From NCBI GenBank assembly GCA_036783645.1, contig DAIPWT010000005.1:1-64000 (forward strand): a stretch of 64,000 nt of DNA, read 5' to 3'. The notes under the pieces are model-generated. The model had not been told where the DNA came from. It did not search any database and saw only the letters and a program-made list of their open reading frames with translations. How positions within the stretch are numbered: the first letter of the stretch is position 1; each line of letters begins with the position of its first letter. The position numbers and the translations under genes are program-made. The DNA comes from UBA4732 sp002404095 (lineage in GTDB: Bacteria; Planctomycetota; Planctomycetia; Gemmatales; Gemmataceae). This document shows, piece by piece, positions 1 through 10,096 of this stretch.

Positions 1-2082
1 GGCGCCGCCGGAGTCGGCGACGACGACCGTGACGGGATAGACGCCGCCGAACGCCTCCGCCGCGCTATAGCTCACGATCCCGGAGATTAGGCCGGTCGAG
101 TGGTTGATGGTCAGACCGGCCGGCAGACTCGTCGCGTCGTAGCTCAGCGGATAGCCGTTGGGATAGCTGGCGGATACGTTGGGGTCGGTCGCGGTCACTT
201 GGAGCGACCCATCGCCGCCCTCGGCCGTGGTCTGGTCCGGCGTTTGGGTGATGATCGGGCTGAGAGGTTGCGACCACGTGAAAGCCGGGTTGACCACGCC
301 CGACGTTGCCGCGGCGTCGGCCTGTAACGTCGCCTGGAAGACGCTGGCCGGGGTGCTGAACCCAAAGACGTCGCCGCTGCCCGAGGTTACCGTCGTGATG
401 ACGGGGTAGGTTCCCTCCTCGACGTAGGAGTGTTGGCCGACGACGTAATAGCCGGTGCCATCACCTCTTACAGACCCCACCGTCGGCGCCGAACCGTCGC
501 CCCAGTCGATGGTCGCCGTATAGGACGTGGGCGTGGACGGGCCGGTGAAGTCGGCGACGTTGTACCAAGGCAGCGCTTTCACCTGCAACGGCTGGGCGAT
601 GATAGTCGCTTGGGCGCCGCCGGGGTCCGTGATCGTGGTCCGGATCGTGTAGGTTCCGGCCTGGGCGTAGGTGTAATTGCCCACCACGCTATACACGCCG
701 TCGCTGCCGCGGATCGCGCCGGCGCTCGTGCCGCCGTCGCCCCAGTCGATGGTCGCGGTGTAGTCGGAGGCCGGGTTGCCGACGTAGGGATCGGTGAATT
801 GGGCCACGGTGAGACCGTTAAGAAAGGTTTTCTCGACGGCGTTAATGGGCGTACCGATCCCTGCGATGGCGGCGTAATTTACCGGGGCCGGCACGGACGG
901 GGCGTTGGCGATGACGGCGTTCGCGGTTCCGATGGTGGTCGTCTGGGCGCCGAGGTCCGTGACCGTGGTGGTCACGGTGAAGGCGCCGACGGCGGCGTAG
1001 GCGTGGGAAGCCGTCACGTTGAAGCCGCCGCCAGTCGCTGCGTTGACCGTGCCGCCGCCGGTCGCGCCGTCGCCCCAGTCAATCGAGGCGCCGAAATCAT
1101 CGGCGGTGGAGGTGGGGTTGCCGTCGTTGAAGTTGGTCGTCGTGACGTTGTTCATAGCGACGCCTGGGGCGCCATGCAGGGTGGCGTTGATGCCCCCGTT
1201 GCTCATGGGTTGACTGCTTCTCTGTGCGCCTTCGAGCGCGTTAAAGGGAGTGCCGCCGGGTCCGAAGTTGTCCGGCGGGCCGCCGTCGCCGCCGACGTTG
1301 CCGGGACTGGCGCCGGAACTGGAACCGCCGTAGGAACCGCTACCGCTGCCGGTAACGCTAGCGCTAGCGAAACTGCTGCCGCCCCCGGAACTGTAGCTGG
1401 TGCTGCTGCCGGAACCGCTGCCGCTGCTGCTGCCGGAACCGCTCGGTTGGGGCGAGCTGTAAGACGGTTGCGCGGCGGGCGGCGGCAACGTGGTAAGGCC
1501 GGCATCGGGGGCGGCGGCCGGCGTCGCCGGATTGGCCGATGGGGCCGGAAGCGCCGCTGGCGTGTTCAAGGCGGCGCCGCCCACGTTGGCAGGCGGGGGC
1601 GCGGTCGCCCCCTGCCCGGCGCCGCCTTGCGACGGCGCGGCGGTCGCATCGCCGGACAACGGGTCCGTAAAGAGGCCGTCCAGGCCGGCCGTGAAAACGG
1701 CGTCGGCTGCGGTGGTCCCAGTGGACGCGACAGGGAGGTCGGACGTTCCCTGGGAGACCGTCTGCGTCGTTGCAGTCGGCGTTGGCGGAATACTGGGATC
1801 GGCAGGGGCCGCGTTGGTTCCCAGCAGCGAGACTTGGCCGACGCCGTAATCCGCCGTCGAAGCAAGGGACGATGAAACGGTCTCATCCGTCGGTGTATCC
1901 GTGGGGAAACCCGAGTCGGTGAAGACGCCCGTGAGCGACCCTGCCGCATTTCGCGCTTCCAGCGCCTCCAGGTAGAGGACGATGCGCACCGCCTGTTGGA
2001 GGCGATTCCGGCCGAGGCGGCGGTCTTGGAACCAGAGGGCGAGGTATTCACGCGCGGAACTGGCGATGCGGAAGAGGCGCAT
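1..2082 (-). CDS. Large exported PKD/Ig-like domain surface protein, N-terminal 694 residues (partial)
   Basis: The frame is open from an ATG at 2082 down to base 1 and runs off the left edge, so the C-terminus is missing. Near the N-terminus is the motif YLEALEAR (residues 37-44), an LExLExR signature I associate with exported planctomycete proteins; a second copy is in the protein at 52026-52934. A long Ala/Pro/Ser/Gly-rich linker follows (about residues 130-275). Then come at least three PKD-like modules, each with an IDWGDG core, and near the window edge a putative-Ig module with LPAGLTI...TGLISG. Such modules are structural or adhesive parts of cell-surface proteins; no catalytic domain is visible. 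The long open frames on the opposite strand here are GC-driven shadows. Function beyond surface structure is unknown. Confidence 0.8.
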   Translation of the reverse strand, partial: MRLFRIASSAREYLALWFQDRRLGRNRLQQAVRIVLYLEALEARNAAGSLTGVFTDSGFPTDTPTDETVSSSLASTADYGVGQVSLLGTNAAPADPSIPPTPTATTQTVSQGTSDLPVASTGTTAADAVFTAGLDGLFTDPLSGDATAAPSQGGAGQGATAPPPANVGGAALNTPAALPAPSANPATPAAAPDAGLTTLPPPAAQPSYSSPQPSGSGSSSGSGSGSSTSYSSGGGSSFASASVTGSGSGSYGGSSSGASPGNVGGDGGPPDNFGPGGTPFNALEGAQRSSQPMSNGGINATLHGAPGVAMNNVTTTNFNDGNPTSTADDFGASIDWGDGATGGGTVNAATGGGFNVTASHAYAAVGAFTVTTTVTDLGAQTTTIGTANAVIANAPSVPAPVNYAAIAGIGTPINAVEKTFLNGLTVAQFTDPYVGNPASDYTATIDWGDGGTSAGAIRGSDGVYSVVGNYTYAQAGTYTIRTTITDPGGAQATIIAQPLQVKALPWYNVADFTGPSTPTSYTATIDWGDGSAPTVGSVRGDGTGYYVVGQHSYVEEGTYPVITTVTSGSGDVFGFSTPASVFQATLQADAAATSGVVNPAFTWSQPLSPIITQTPDQTTAEGGDGSLQVTATDPNVSASYPNGYPLSYDATSLPAGLTINHSTGLISGIVSYSAAEAFGGVYPVTVVVADSGGA

Positions 2083-2437
2083 GGGGCGTCCATCCTGGTG
2101 CGAGATTCGATAAAGGCAATTTCGCCGACAAGCGAAATCTGAAAAGCAAGCGCATCCTAATCGCCGGTTGTGCCGATGTCAAGGATCGTGCTGATTTTTC
2201 TTTGCTCGCGGGTGTGCGGACCCGCCGGGATAAACCCGGCGGCTCGCCTGTCGCTTTTGCCGATAAACCTTTTGCACCACCTTCGGCGCCATCCTTGCAA
2301 TCAACGCAAACGGCTGCAATGCACCCCGATACCACTTGGCGCCGCCCGCAAGAGTATGGAAGCGGCGGTAGAATTGCGGTTGAGGGCGGACGGCTGCTTT
2401 ACGCGCTATCAAGACATCTGTTCACGGAGGCCGGTTT
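2083..2437. other. Divergent intergenic region
   Basis: 355 bases between the divergently transcribed PKD protein and the AsmA-like gene, so promoters for both should lie here. I could not pick convincing -35/-10 boxes. The only clear structure is the GC-rich hairpin at 2222-2242. Short open frames here have no recognisable product. Confidence 0.5.
2222..2242. repeat. GC-rich perfect hairpin, 8-bp stem
   Basis: CCGCCGGG, loop ATAAA, CCCGGCGG. No T-run follows on either strand, so it is not a typical intrinsic terminator. It may be a copy of a dispersed intergenic palindrome. Confidence 0.6.
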
Positions 2438-5400
2438 ATGAAGCTCTTTTGGCGGCTCACTATCGGCCTGGCGATATTCCTTTTCGTCGCCGGCCTCGGC
2501 CTCTTCATTGCGGCGCGCGTCTACCTCTCTTCTCATGCCGTGGCCGGCCAGGTATCGACCCGCCTTCAGGCCATGCTCGGCGCGCCGGTGCAAGTCGATA
2601 CGGCCGATGTGGGCATAACCGGCGACAGCTCCTTGCACGGCATCCGCGTCTTCGAGGCGGGGGAGGACGTGAAGCCAGAGCCGTTCCTCACGGTGGGCCA
2701 CGTCTCGGCCGACGTTTCCGCCTGGGACCTGCTCGCCGGCAAAACGCCGAAGACCGTCACGCTTACAGGCGCGGCCATTGCCCTGCATTTTGACGCGGCC
2801 GGCCGTCTCCTTACGCATCTGCCCAAGCCGCAGACTGGCGGCGGTCCCATGCCGCGCGTCCTCATCGACAACGGCAAACTCACGCTCAGCCAAGATGGGC
2901 GTGAACCGATGGTGATTCAGGGAATCAAGGCGGAGCTTGGGAGCGCCGGCGCCGACCTCAAGGCCGCCGGTACTATTGTCGATCCGTTTTGGGGTGATTG
3001 GACGCTCGACGGCAGTTTAGCAAATGAATCGGGCGCCGTCGATTTGACGCTGACCACCAAAGACGTCTTGGTGGATAAGGCTCGACTGACGGGATTGCCG
3101 TTCATAGCGCCGGCCGTCTGGCGTGAAGTCCTGGTGGAGGGGAAGACGCCATGCGACTTCAACCTCCACTTTGAGTTGAAAGACAATCCGACGATGCACT
3201 ACCGTGTGGCGCTCGCGCCGGACGACGCCACGGTCCATATCGAGTCGATCCACCTGGACGCCGACCACGCTGCGGGCAAAGTCGTCGTGGACGACAACCT
3301 TGTGCAATTGCGCGGCGTCCACGGTCGCTTCGCTCAGGGGCAGATCGAGACGGAGGGCGACCTCGACTTTCGCAAGGCGGCCTGGGCGCTGAAATTCACG
3401 ACGGTGGCCGTCAAGAAGGTCGTGTTGCACGAATTGCCGCGCGACTGGTTGACCGCCATGCGCCATCAAATCGACGGCGAATTAACCGGCGCAGCGAAGA
3501 ACGTTGGGGTAACGCTCGCCGACGGCCAGGTGCGCGTCACTGGCACGGGTGAAGGGGTCATCGAAAACGCCCTTGTGGCCGGCTATAAGTCGAAAGATCC
3601 GATCCCGCTGAAACTGCGCGAGCTGAACGGCAAGCTACAAATCTCCTCCGTCACTCCTCCATCGAGGCTGCTGGCCGCCTTCGCCATAACGACGTTCAGC
3701 GCTCCACCCGCGCCGGCGTCGGCGCCAACTGTGCCTTCAGCGCCGCCGTGGTTTCAACCCGTCCGGCTCGTCGAATGGCTGCCGAACGCGACCGCCTGGG
3801 CCACGGGACGCGGAGCCGAGGCGTTGGGCCACGGTTTGTCTATAGCGGGCGGTTGGCTTAGTCACAAAAAGGGCGTCACGCAGACGCCGGAATACTTAGA
3901 GTTTACGCTGTCGTTAGAGGACGTCGATCTGGGCGAATTGCTGCGGCGATTAGATGTGAAACTGCCGTTTCCGTTGGAAGGCAAGCTGACGTTCCAGGTC
4001 CAGGCGGCCCTTCCGGTCAATACCCCTCAAGAGTTGAAGTATTATCGGCTGAACGGCACGGCCACGCTGCCGCGCGTCAACATCGCCGGCGTGGATATGG
4101 CCGACGTTCACACCCGGCTGCGTTTCGAGAAAGGCATCCTGGAGTTGCAAGAGCTGAAAGGGAGGACTTCTCTCCCGAAGGGCGCACCGGGCGCCGCCGG
4201 TACGTTTGAGGGGACCGCGCGGATGGAGGTCGATCCGCTTGGCGATCTTACCACGGACGTTCACGTCGATCACTTCCCTCTGGCCGTCGTCTTGAACCTG
4301 TTGCCGGGAGCGGCCGGCAAGGCGGAAGGTTCCCTTACCGGCCATGTTCAAGGGCGGGCGCCGGCCAAGACGCTCACCGATCCGACGACGTGGCGCGGTA
4401 CGGGGACGCTTTCTTCCGAGCGTCTTCAATCGTATGGCTTGGTACTGACGGACGCATCCGCCGACGTTTCCGTGGATAAGGGGACGGCGAAGGTCGCCGC
4501 CTTGAAAGCCACGCTGGGGAAGGCGCCGCTGAGCGGCTCGGCCGAACTTGCGCTCTCGGCGCCGTGGAATTACACCAGTGAGCTATCCCTTAAGGGGGTT
4601 GATCTCAGGATGGTACAGCGCTTGAACCCGAACTTCCGCCCGCCGTTCCCCATCGAGGGCGGCGCCGACGCGACGGCAAACCTGCGCGGCACACTCAGCC
4701 CGCCCACCGTCGCCGCGTTCGGCACGGTCAACGGCTCCGATGTGGCGTTGGACCAATTTACGGTCCATTCGCTCTCGTTCAAGTGGGACATGGACAATGA
4801 TCGGGTCAAGCTGACAAGCGTGAAAGCCGGCTTGTACGACGGGGAGATTTCGGGAACGGCCGTCGTGCCGATCCGCGCGACGGCGACGGGCGACGTGGAC
4901 CTTCGCCTTGAAAACGTGGACGTGCAGGGCCTGGCCAAGAGCTTGCCGACCGTTCCCGTGCGCCTTCAAGGGCGCGCCACGGGTACGGTGAAGGTGACGT
5001 TGCCGCCGGCCGGTCCCGACGGCGAGCGACCGGCGACCGGCAAGATCGATCTCACCGCGAAAGCGCTGCGCGTCCAGAACATTCCCACGGATAATCTGCA
5101 CGCCGACGTGGATTACAAGGCCGGCTCGGCGGAATACCATCTCAAAGGCGACAGCTTGGGAGGACGTTTCACGCTGGACGGCAAAATCCCTTTCCGGGAC
5201 GAAAAGAAAGCGCCGGCCCCTGCCGCGCCGAAGGAAACGCCGGAGGCGTCGAGCGGGCGCTTTCACTTCGAGAGGATTCGGCTTTCGCGTCTGTGGGACG
5301 CGCTGGGGTTGGGCGCCAGCCTCGGCCAGGTCAAGGGCCGCGCGGACATCGACTTGCCGTTTCGCCTCGTCGGCGCCGAGCGGACGCCGGATGGAAATGG

Positions 5401-6523
5401 GAGCTTGGACATTCGCAACCTGCGCCTCGGCGACACGCTGCTAACGGATGGTCTAACGGCTGATCTGGAGCTGAGGGGCGACACGGTTCGCATCCGAAAC
5501 CTGAACGCGACAGTGGGGGAAGGCGAGTTCGGCGGAGTCGTCTCCTATAATTATCGCAATCCGAATCGGAGCCATTTTAACCTTCACTTGCAGCGAGTGG
5601 ACGCTTCCATCTTGCTGGCTCCCTACCCCGGCTTGGCCGGCGAGGTGGAAGGCTCGGTGGATTTGCACTTACGGGGCAACCTGGGCCGGGAGTGGCGCGG
5701 CAGCGGCGAGGCCGCGCTGACGCGCGGCCGCGTGTTCGGCGTGGAAGTTGACGAGTGGCGCTTGCCTTTGGACTTCACCTTCGTCCCCGTGCGCGGCCGC
5801 GGCCAACTAACCATCCGCGACAGCAACGCCCAGCTGGCGCGGGGGAGGGCAACCCTTCAGACCGAACTCTTTTTCTCGGCCGATTCGGCGCCAAGATTAC
5901 AAGGGAGCGCCCGCTTTTACAACGCCCAACTCAAGTCGCTGGTGCGTCCCACGAGCGGGTTAGGCTCTTACGCCGTAGGGCAAGTGACAGGCCGCGTAGA
6001 ATTCTCGGCCGACAGCCTTCGCAGCGCGGACGACTTAAACGCCACGATAGACGCGACCCTGAACCAGACGCAGGCGCTCGAATTGCCGGTGTTGAGCGGG
6101 CTGGTTCCGTTCGTGGCGCCGGGGCAGTCGGCGACGACGTTCCAACAAGGAGAACTGCGCGGCCGGCTGGCCCGCGGCGTGTTCCGCATCCAACGGTTCA
6201 ACCTGAGCAGTTCCATCGTCCGGCTGGCCATCGTGGGAACCATCACCACGCAGGGCCGGCTCGATTTGGAGGCAGCCGGCAGCACCGGTCGAACCGGCTA
6301 CAATCCCGCTTTTCTCCGACTGGCTGGCCTGCGCATCCCTGTTACCGGCCCCATCCCCATCGGCGTACTTCTGGAAGCTAGTTCGATTCTTTCCAGCAGC
6401 ATCATTCACCTGCGCGTCACAGGTACAGTGCGGAACCCGGAGGTACACCTGGAGCCGGTGAAGGCGCTTGCCGAAGAAGCGGTGCGATTCTTCTTATTAC
6501 AGAGCAATGTGCCGCTGCCGTGA
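2438..6523 (+). CDS. AsmA/TamB-like giant membrane-anchored protein
   Basis: 1361 residues. The N-terminus is a short cytoplasmic stretch plus one strong transmembrane helix (about residues 5-28, LAIFLFVAGLGLFIAA), followed by a very long beta-rich region of repeated short strands. This is the architecture of AsmA, TamB and YhdP proteins, which form long grooves bridging inner and outer membranes and are linked to phospholipid transport. The C-terminal 130 residues (TQGRLDLEAAGSTGRT..., ending in a hydrophobic segment and VRNPEVHLEP) resemble AsmA-like C-termini. A Pro/Ala-rich insertion sits at about residues 415-470. The ATG follows CGGAGG at a plausible distance. It stands alone on this strand. 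Family membership is well supported; the cargo is inferred. Confidence 0.8.
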   Translation: MKLFWRLTIGLAIFLFVAGLGLFIAARVYLSSHAVAGQVSTRLQAMLGAPVQVDTADVGITGDSSLHGIRVFEAGEDVKPEPFLTVGHVSADVSAWDLLAGKTPKTVTLTGAAIALHFDAAGRLLTHLPKPQTGGGPMPRVLIDNGKLTLSQDGREPMVIQGIKAELGSAGADLKAAGTIVDPFWGDWTLDGSLANESGAVDLTLTTKDVLVDKARLTGLPFIAPAVWREVLVEGKTPCDFNLHFELKDNPTMHYRVALAPDDATVHIESIHLDADHAAGKVVVDDNLVQLRGVHGRFAQGQIETEGDLDFRKAAWALKFTTVAVKKVVLHELPRDWLTAMRHQIDGELTGAAKNVGVTLADGQVRVTGTGEGVIENALVAGYKSKDPIPLKLRELNGKLQISSVTPPSRLLAAFAITTFSAPPAPASAPTVPSAPPWFQPVRLVEWLPNATAWATGRGAEALGHGLSIAGGWLSHKKGVTQTPEYLEFTLSLEDVDLGELLRRLDVKLPFPLEGKLTFQVQAALPVNTPQELKYYRLNGTATLPRVNIAGVDMADVHTRLRFEKGILELQELKGRTSLPKGAPGAAGTFEGTARMEVDPLGDLTTDVHVDHFPLAVVLNLLPGAAGKAEGSLTGHVQGRAPAKTLTDPTTWRGTGTLSSERLQSYGLVLTDASADVSVDKGTAKVAALKATLGKAPLSGSAELALSAPWNYTSELSLKGVDLRMVQRLNPNFRPPFPIEGGADATANLRGTLSPPTVAAFGTVNGSDVALDQFTVHSLSFKWDMDNDRVKLTSVKAGLYDGEISGTAVVPIRATATGDVDLRLENVDVQGLAKSLPTVPVRLQGRATGTVKVTLPPAGPDGERPATGKIDLTAKALRVQNIPTDNLHADVDYKAGSAEYHLKGDSLGGRFTLDGKIPFRDEKKAPAPAAPKETPEASSGRFHFERIRLSRLWDALGLGASLGQVKGRADIDLPFRLVGAERTPDGNGSLDIRNLRLGDTLLTDGLTADLELRGDTVRIRNLNATVGEGEFGGVVSYNYRNPNRSHFNLHLQRVDASILLAPYPGLAGEVEGSVDLHLRGNLGREWRGSGEAALTRGRVFGVEVDEWRLPLDFTFVPVRGRGQLTIRDSNAQLARGRATLQTELFFSADSAPRLQGSARFYNAQLKSLVRPTSGLGSYAVGQVTGRVEFSADSLRSADDLNATIDATLNQTQALELPVLSGLVPFVAPGQSATTFQQGELRGRLARGVFRIQRFNLSSSIVRLAIVGTITTQGRLDLEAAGSTGRTGYNPAFLRLAGLRIPVTGPIPIGVLLEASSILSSSIIHLRVTGTVRNPEVHLEPVKALAEEAVRFFLLQSNVPLP

Positions 6524-7012
6524 TGAGGCTTCGTCTCTCGTTCCCAAACTCTGAGCTTGCGAATTTAAGAATCTATGGCTGCTAGGAAACACAAAACAAG
6601 CATGGCACAGCCGACTGTTCGCAGCGTCCGATGCCGATTTTTCGTGCCGCTTCAGCCGGTGACGGCCGTGGTATGCACTGCCAACTCCGTCCCACCTTCC
6701 CTGGCGATCCCCGCTTGCTCCTACCGTCGCCGTTTGGGCCGCGCGCAGAGCGACCGTCCGCCGCGGATTGTGGACCAACGCTTGCAGCAACGCTACCGCC
6801 AGCACTTTTTGTCGGCCGCGAACCGTCGCCTGATACATCCCACGCTGACGCGCTCCCGGTCGAAAAGCAGGCCGACAGGGGTTAGGTCGGGGGCAGAGTC
6901 AGCAGGAGTAGTATTCATGCGACTAGGTTAGCGCCCTGCGGAAAAAGGGCAAGGTAAAAAATTCACAAGCTCAGAGCGTGGGAACGAGAGTGAACCGATA
7001 GACGTGATAGGT
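6524..7012. other. Intergenic region bounded by inverted repeats
   Basis: 489 bases between convergent genes. Both ends carry an imperfect 32-bp inverted repeat (6535-6566 and 6959-6990). Short frames on both strands inside resemble no known protein and I do not call them genes. Confidence 0.5.
6535..6990. repeat. Block flanked by 32-bp inverted repeats
   Basis: 6535-6566 (starting CTCTCGTTCCC, ending GCGAATTT) matches the reverse complement of 6959-6990 at 29 of 32 positions. The GTTCCC...CTCTG part also resembles the palindrome family at 12325-12452. No transposase remnant is recognisable inside, and I did not identify target-site duplications. Confidence 0.6.
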
Positions 7013-8266
7013 TCACTTTGCCTTAATTCGGTACAAGTTGGCTTCCGTGCGGATCAGCAGATCGCCGTCGATGACGCCGTAGGAAGCGAGCGTCCTTTCG
7101 TTGATTGGGTTCTTGGCCACTAGCCGGAACTTGTCCTTGTCCGCCTGGACGACCACGCCGACGCCCTCCTCGCTCAGCAGGTAAATCTTGCCGTTGGCCG
7201 CGATCGGTGAGGCAGTGTAGGCGCTGCCGATGTGCTCGTGCCAGTTTTCCGTGCCCTTCTTGGCGTCGAGGCAAGTAAGTGTCCCGGCGTCGGACACCGT
7301 GTACAACTCTTCGCCTAGCAGTAGCGGCGATGGGGAACTGGGAGCGTTTTTGCTCCAGGTCCAAGCGACGTGGGTGTCGGTCACGTCGCCCGTTCCGTCC
7401 GGCCGGATAGCAAGGATTTTCGGCGAATCGAAACCGGTGCTGAGGTAGACGAGGCCGTTGCCGAACACCGGACGCGGCACCACCGAATAACCTTCAAAAC
7501 GGACCTGCCATATCTCTTCACCTGTCTTGGGGTCGTAAGCGCCGACCACGTCGCTGCCCTCGCTTATCACCTGCTTGCGGTCGCCTACGGTGATTACAAG
7601 CGGCGTGCCAAACGAAAAGCCCTTGGTCGCATGGACGGTGCGGTCTTTCTTCCAGAGAAGGCGGCCGTCGCGGCGGTCCAGCGCGACGACGCAGCGCAGG
7701 TCCGTGCCGTCGCAGCTGAAAATCAAGGCGTCGTCCACAAGGACCGGCGTACCGCCGTTGCCGTGGACGGGGGCATAGTGGATGTCGTTATTCCGCCATT
7801 GAATGTTGCCGTCGAGGTCGAGACAGGCCGTCCCCATGTGGCCGAAGTGGACGTAAAGACGGCCGTCGCGGACAAGCGGCGTGGGACTGGCATGGCTATT
7901 CTTGGAGTGCGGCTTCGGGGCGGACGGCTCTTCGCGGAAGACCTCCTTCGACCATAGGGGCTTACCTGTCTCGCCATCCAAGCAAAGCGCCTGCAAGGAC
8001 AACTCATCCGCCTTGCCGCCTTCTACGGGGGCAGCGGTAGTGAGGTAAATGCGTGCGCCCACCACGACAGGCGACGACCAGCCCTTGCCCGGAATCGGCT
8101 GTTTCCAGGTGACGTTTTTCGTGTCGCTCCACTCCGTCGGCAAGGCGCCTTCCGTCACAACGCCTTGCGCGGTCGGCCCACGGTACTCGGGCCAGTCCGC
8201 GGCCTGGATCAGTGGCAGGACGGCCAACCCAACCGCAGCCGCAACGGAGAGCAATGGTCGCTTCAT
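7013..8266 (-). CDS. PQQ-like beta-propeller repeat protein, exported
   Basis: 417 residues with a Sec-type signal peptide (MKRPLLSVAAAVGLAVLPLIQAA), then ADWPEYRGP, the typical opening of planctomycete PQQ-like beta-propeller proteins. Repeated blades of the WxQ.../LxxLDAKKGTExW type run to the C-terminus; TGKPLWSKE and TGEEIWQVRF are good examples. Relatives include the lipoprotein BamB and quinoprotein dehydrogenases. I see no dehydrogenase-specific residues, so a scaffold or binding role is as likely as an enzyme. It is convergent with the AsmA-like gene and divergent from the repeat protein at 8463. Confidence 0.88.
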   Translation of the reverse strand: MKRPLLSVAAAVGLAVLPLIQAADWPEYRGPTAQGVVTEGALPTEWSDTKNVTWKQPIPGKGWSSPVVVGARIYLTTAAPVEGGKADELSLQALCLDGETGKPLWSKEVFREEPSAPKPHSKNSHASPTPLVRDGRLYVHFGHMGTACLDLDGNIQWRNNDIHYAPVHGNGGTPVLVDDALIFSCDGTDLRCVVALDRRDGRLLWKKDRTVHATKGFSFGTPLVITVGDRKQVISEGSDVVGAYDPKTGEEIWQVRFEGYSVVPRPVFGNGLVYLSTGFDSPKILAIRPDGTGDVTDTHVAWTWSKNAPSSPSPLLLGEELYTVSDAGTLTCLDAKKGTENWHEHIGSAYTASPIAANGKIYLLSEEGVGVVVQADKDKFRLVAKNPINERTLASYGVIDGDLLIRTEANLYRIKAK

Positions 8267-8462
8267 GGGTCAATTCTCGATGGCAGGGGGTCAAAGGCGG
8301 GACGACGGAATGACTTCATTGTAGGGGACGAAGAGGGCGTCTGGCTTTTTCGCGCCGCACCGCGACAACGGCGCCGTGGGCGCGTATTCCTATGTCTGGC
8401 CGATCTCTCCGCCTGCGGATAAAAAGGACCGCAGTAATTCGCCTCCAAACGCCAGAGCCGCC

Positions 8463-10052
8463 ATGTCACGTCCTAAAGTGAAGCCGAAAGCCCTTCGGCA
8501 TGTGTTCTCCGTACCCGAAATCCTGGAGTGGGTTGACGCCCACCACGCCCGTACCGGCGCGTGGCCCGGCCTCGATTCCGGCCCCGTCACCGGCATTCTC
8601 GCGGAGAAGTGGCGGAACGTGGACAGCGGCCTGCGCTTGGGCCTGCGCGGCCTGCCCGGCGGATCGTCCCTTGCCCAGCTGCTCGCCGAACAGCGGAACG
8701 TCCGCAATTCCGGCGGCCTGCCCGTGCTGCGTCGCAAACAGATCCTGATTTGGGCCGACGCACATCGCAAGCGCACGGGCGCCTGGCCCACGTCGGAGTC
8801 CGGTCCTATCGCCGAGGCGCCGGGCGAGACCTGGCGGGCCGTGGACGGCGCTTTTCGCGTCGGCGTCCGCGGCATTGCGGCCGGGTCGTCGCTTGCCCAA
8901 TTCCTGGCCCTACGCCGCGGACGCCGCAACCTTCGAGACTTGCCTCGGTTTACGGTTCGGCAAATCCTGGCTTGGGCCGACGCCCATCATAAGCGCACCG
9001 GAACGTGGCCCACTACCACGTCGGGGCCGGTCGTCGACGCGCCCGGCGAAACATGGTCTGCCGTCGGTGTAGCGTTATACAACGGGCGGCGCGGCTTACC
9101 TGGTCGCACGACGCTGGCCCAGATGCTTGCGGCCCGTCGCAGCGTCCCTATGTCCTCGCACTTGCCGCCTTTAAGCCTCCCGAAAATGCGGATTTGGGCG
9201 CGCGCGCACAAGCGGCGCACGGGAAACTGGCCCACCCCGACAGCCGGCCCCATAAGCGGCGCGCCCGGTATGACGTGGAGGAAAGTATACAATTCGCTGC
9301 GCGAAGGCTATCGCGGGCTTCCCGGTGGTCAAACGCTCGCCGTCCTACGAACCGAGCGGCCGACGGAGAGCGCCCCGCGGCCCCGCCGATCACCTCTGAC
9401 CGACGAGCAAGTCCTCGCTTGGGCCGACGCCCACCACCAACGGACGGGCCGATGGCCCCACTCGCGATCCGGCCCGATCCCGGAAGCGCCCGGCGAGACG
9501 TGGCGCGCCATAGACCGGGCCTTGCACGCCGGCCGCCGCGAACTCACGCAAACCAATTCGCTCGTTTGCCTCCTTGCGGAACGACGCGACTGGCGCACCC
9601 ACCCCTATACTCCCCAGTTGCGGAGCCGACAGATCCTGGCCTGGGCCGCGGCGCACCATCGGCGCGAGGGAAGTTGGCCTAATCAAAGGTCGGGACCGAT
9701 CCCCGAGGCGCCCGGCGAGACGTGGCGGTCAGTGGACGACGCGCTTCGCCTCGGCACTCGCGGCCTCCCACGTCGGGTATGTTTGGCCCGTCTCCTCGCC
9801 GAGGAGTACGGCATACGCAACCGGACCAATCTGCCGCGCTTCACCCACGCGCGGGTTTGGGCATGGTTGCAGAGCCATTTTCGACGAACCGGCAAATGGC
9901 CCCATGCCGCGTCCGGCCAAGTCATTGACGCGCCAGCCGAAACTTGGAAAGCGATCGACGTGGCGCTTCGTCATGGCTACCGGGGGTTCGCGGCCGGCCA
10001 GTCGCTAGGGCGGCTTCTGGCCGCACGGCGCGGCGCCAAGCCGCGCGGCTGA
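8463..10052 (+). CDS. Protein of seven ~74-residue WADAHH-RTG-WP repeats
   Basis: 529 residues from the ATG at 8463; an in-frame start 29 codons upstream would add a non-repeat leader and is less likely. The whole protein is seven tandem repeats with the consensus ILAWADAHHxRTG, then WPxxxSGP, EAPGETWxxVDxAL, and RGLPGGSSLAxLLAxRR. Spacing and the invariant W, H, G and P positions recall the helicase-associated (HA) domain family of short three-helix DNA-binding modules, but the match is only by eye. There is no signal peptide, and basic residues are frequent, which fits nucleic-acid binding. I have seen similar repeat proteins in Gemmata-like genomes; I know of no assigned function. Confidence 0.75.
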   Translation: MSRPKVKPKALRHVFSVPEILEWVDAHHARTGAWPGLDSGPVTGILAEKWRNVDSGLRLGLRGLPGGSSLAQLLAEQRNVRNSGGLPVLRRKQILIWADAHRKRTGAWPTSESGPIAEAPGETWRAVDGAFRVGVRGIAAGSSLAQFLALRRGRRNLRDLPRFTVRQILAWADAHHKRTGTWPTTTSGPVVDAPGETWSAVGVALYNGRRGLPGRTTLAQMLAARRSVPMSSHLPPLSLPKMRIWARAHKRRTGNWPTPTAGPISGAPGMTWRKVYNSLREGYRGLPGGQTLAVLRTERPTESAPRPRRSPLTDEQVLAWADAHHQRTGRWPHSRSGPIPEAPGETWRAIDRALHAGRRELTQTNSLVCLLAERRDWRTHPYTPQLRSRQILAWAAAHHRREGSWPNQRSGPIPEAPGETWRSVDDALRLGTRGLPRRVCLARLLAEEYGIRNRTNLPRFTHARVWAWLQSHFRRTGKWPHAASGQVIDAPAETWKAIDVALRHGYRGFAAGQSLGRLLAARRGAKPRG

Positions 10053-10096
10053 CCGCTTGTCATCTTTGCTTTCACCTTGTCCTCGGGAGTCGTTTC

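Noticed and set aside
430..1875. Plus-strand open frame of 481 codons
   Set aside because: Shadow of the minus-strand PKD protein; no domains, low-complexity composition.
6497..6931. Small genes on either strand in the 6.5-7.0 kb spacer
   Set aside because: No ribosome-binding site of note, no family similarity, composition like random translation.
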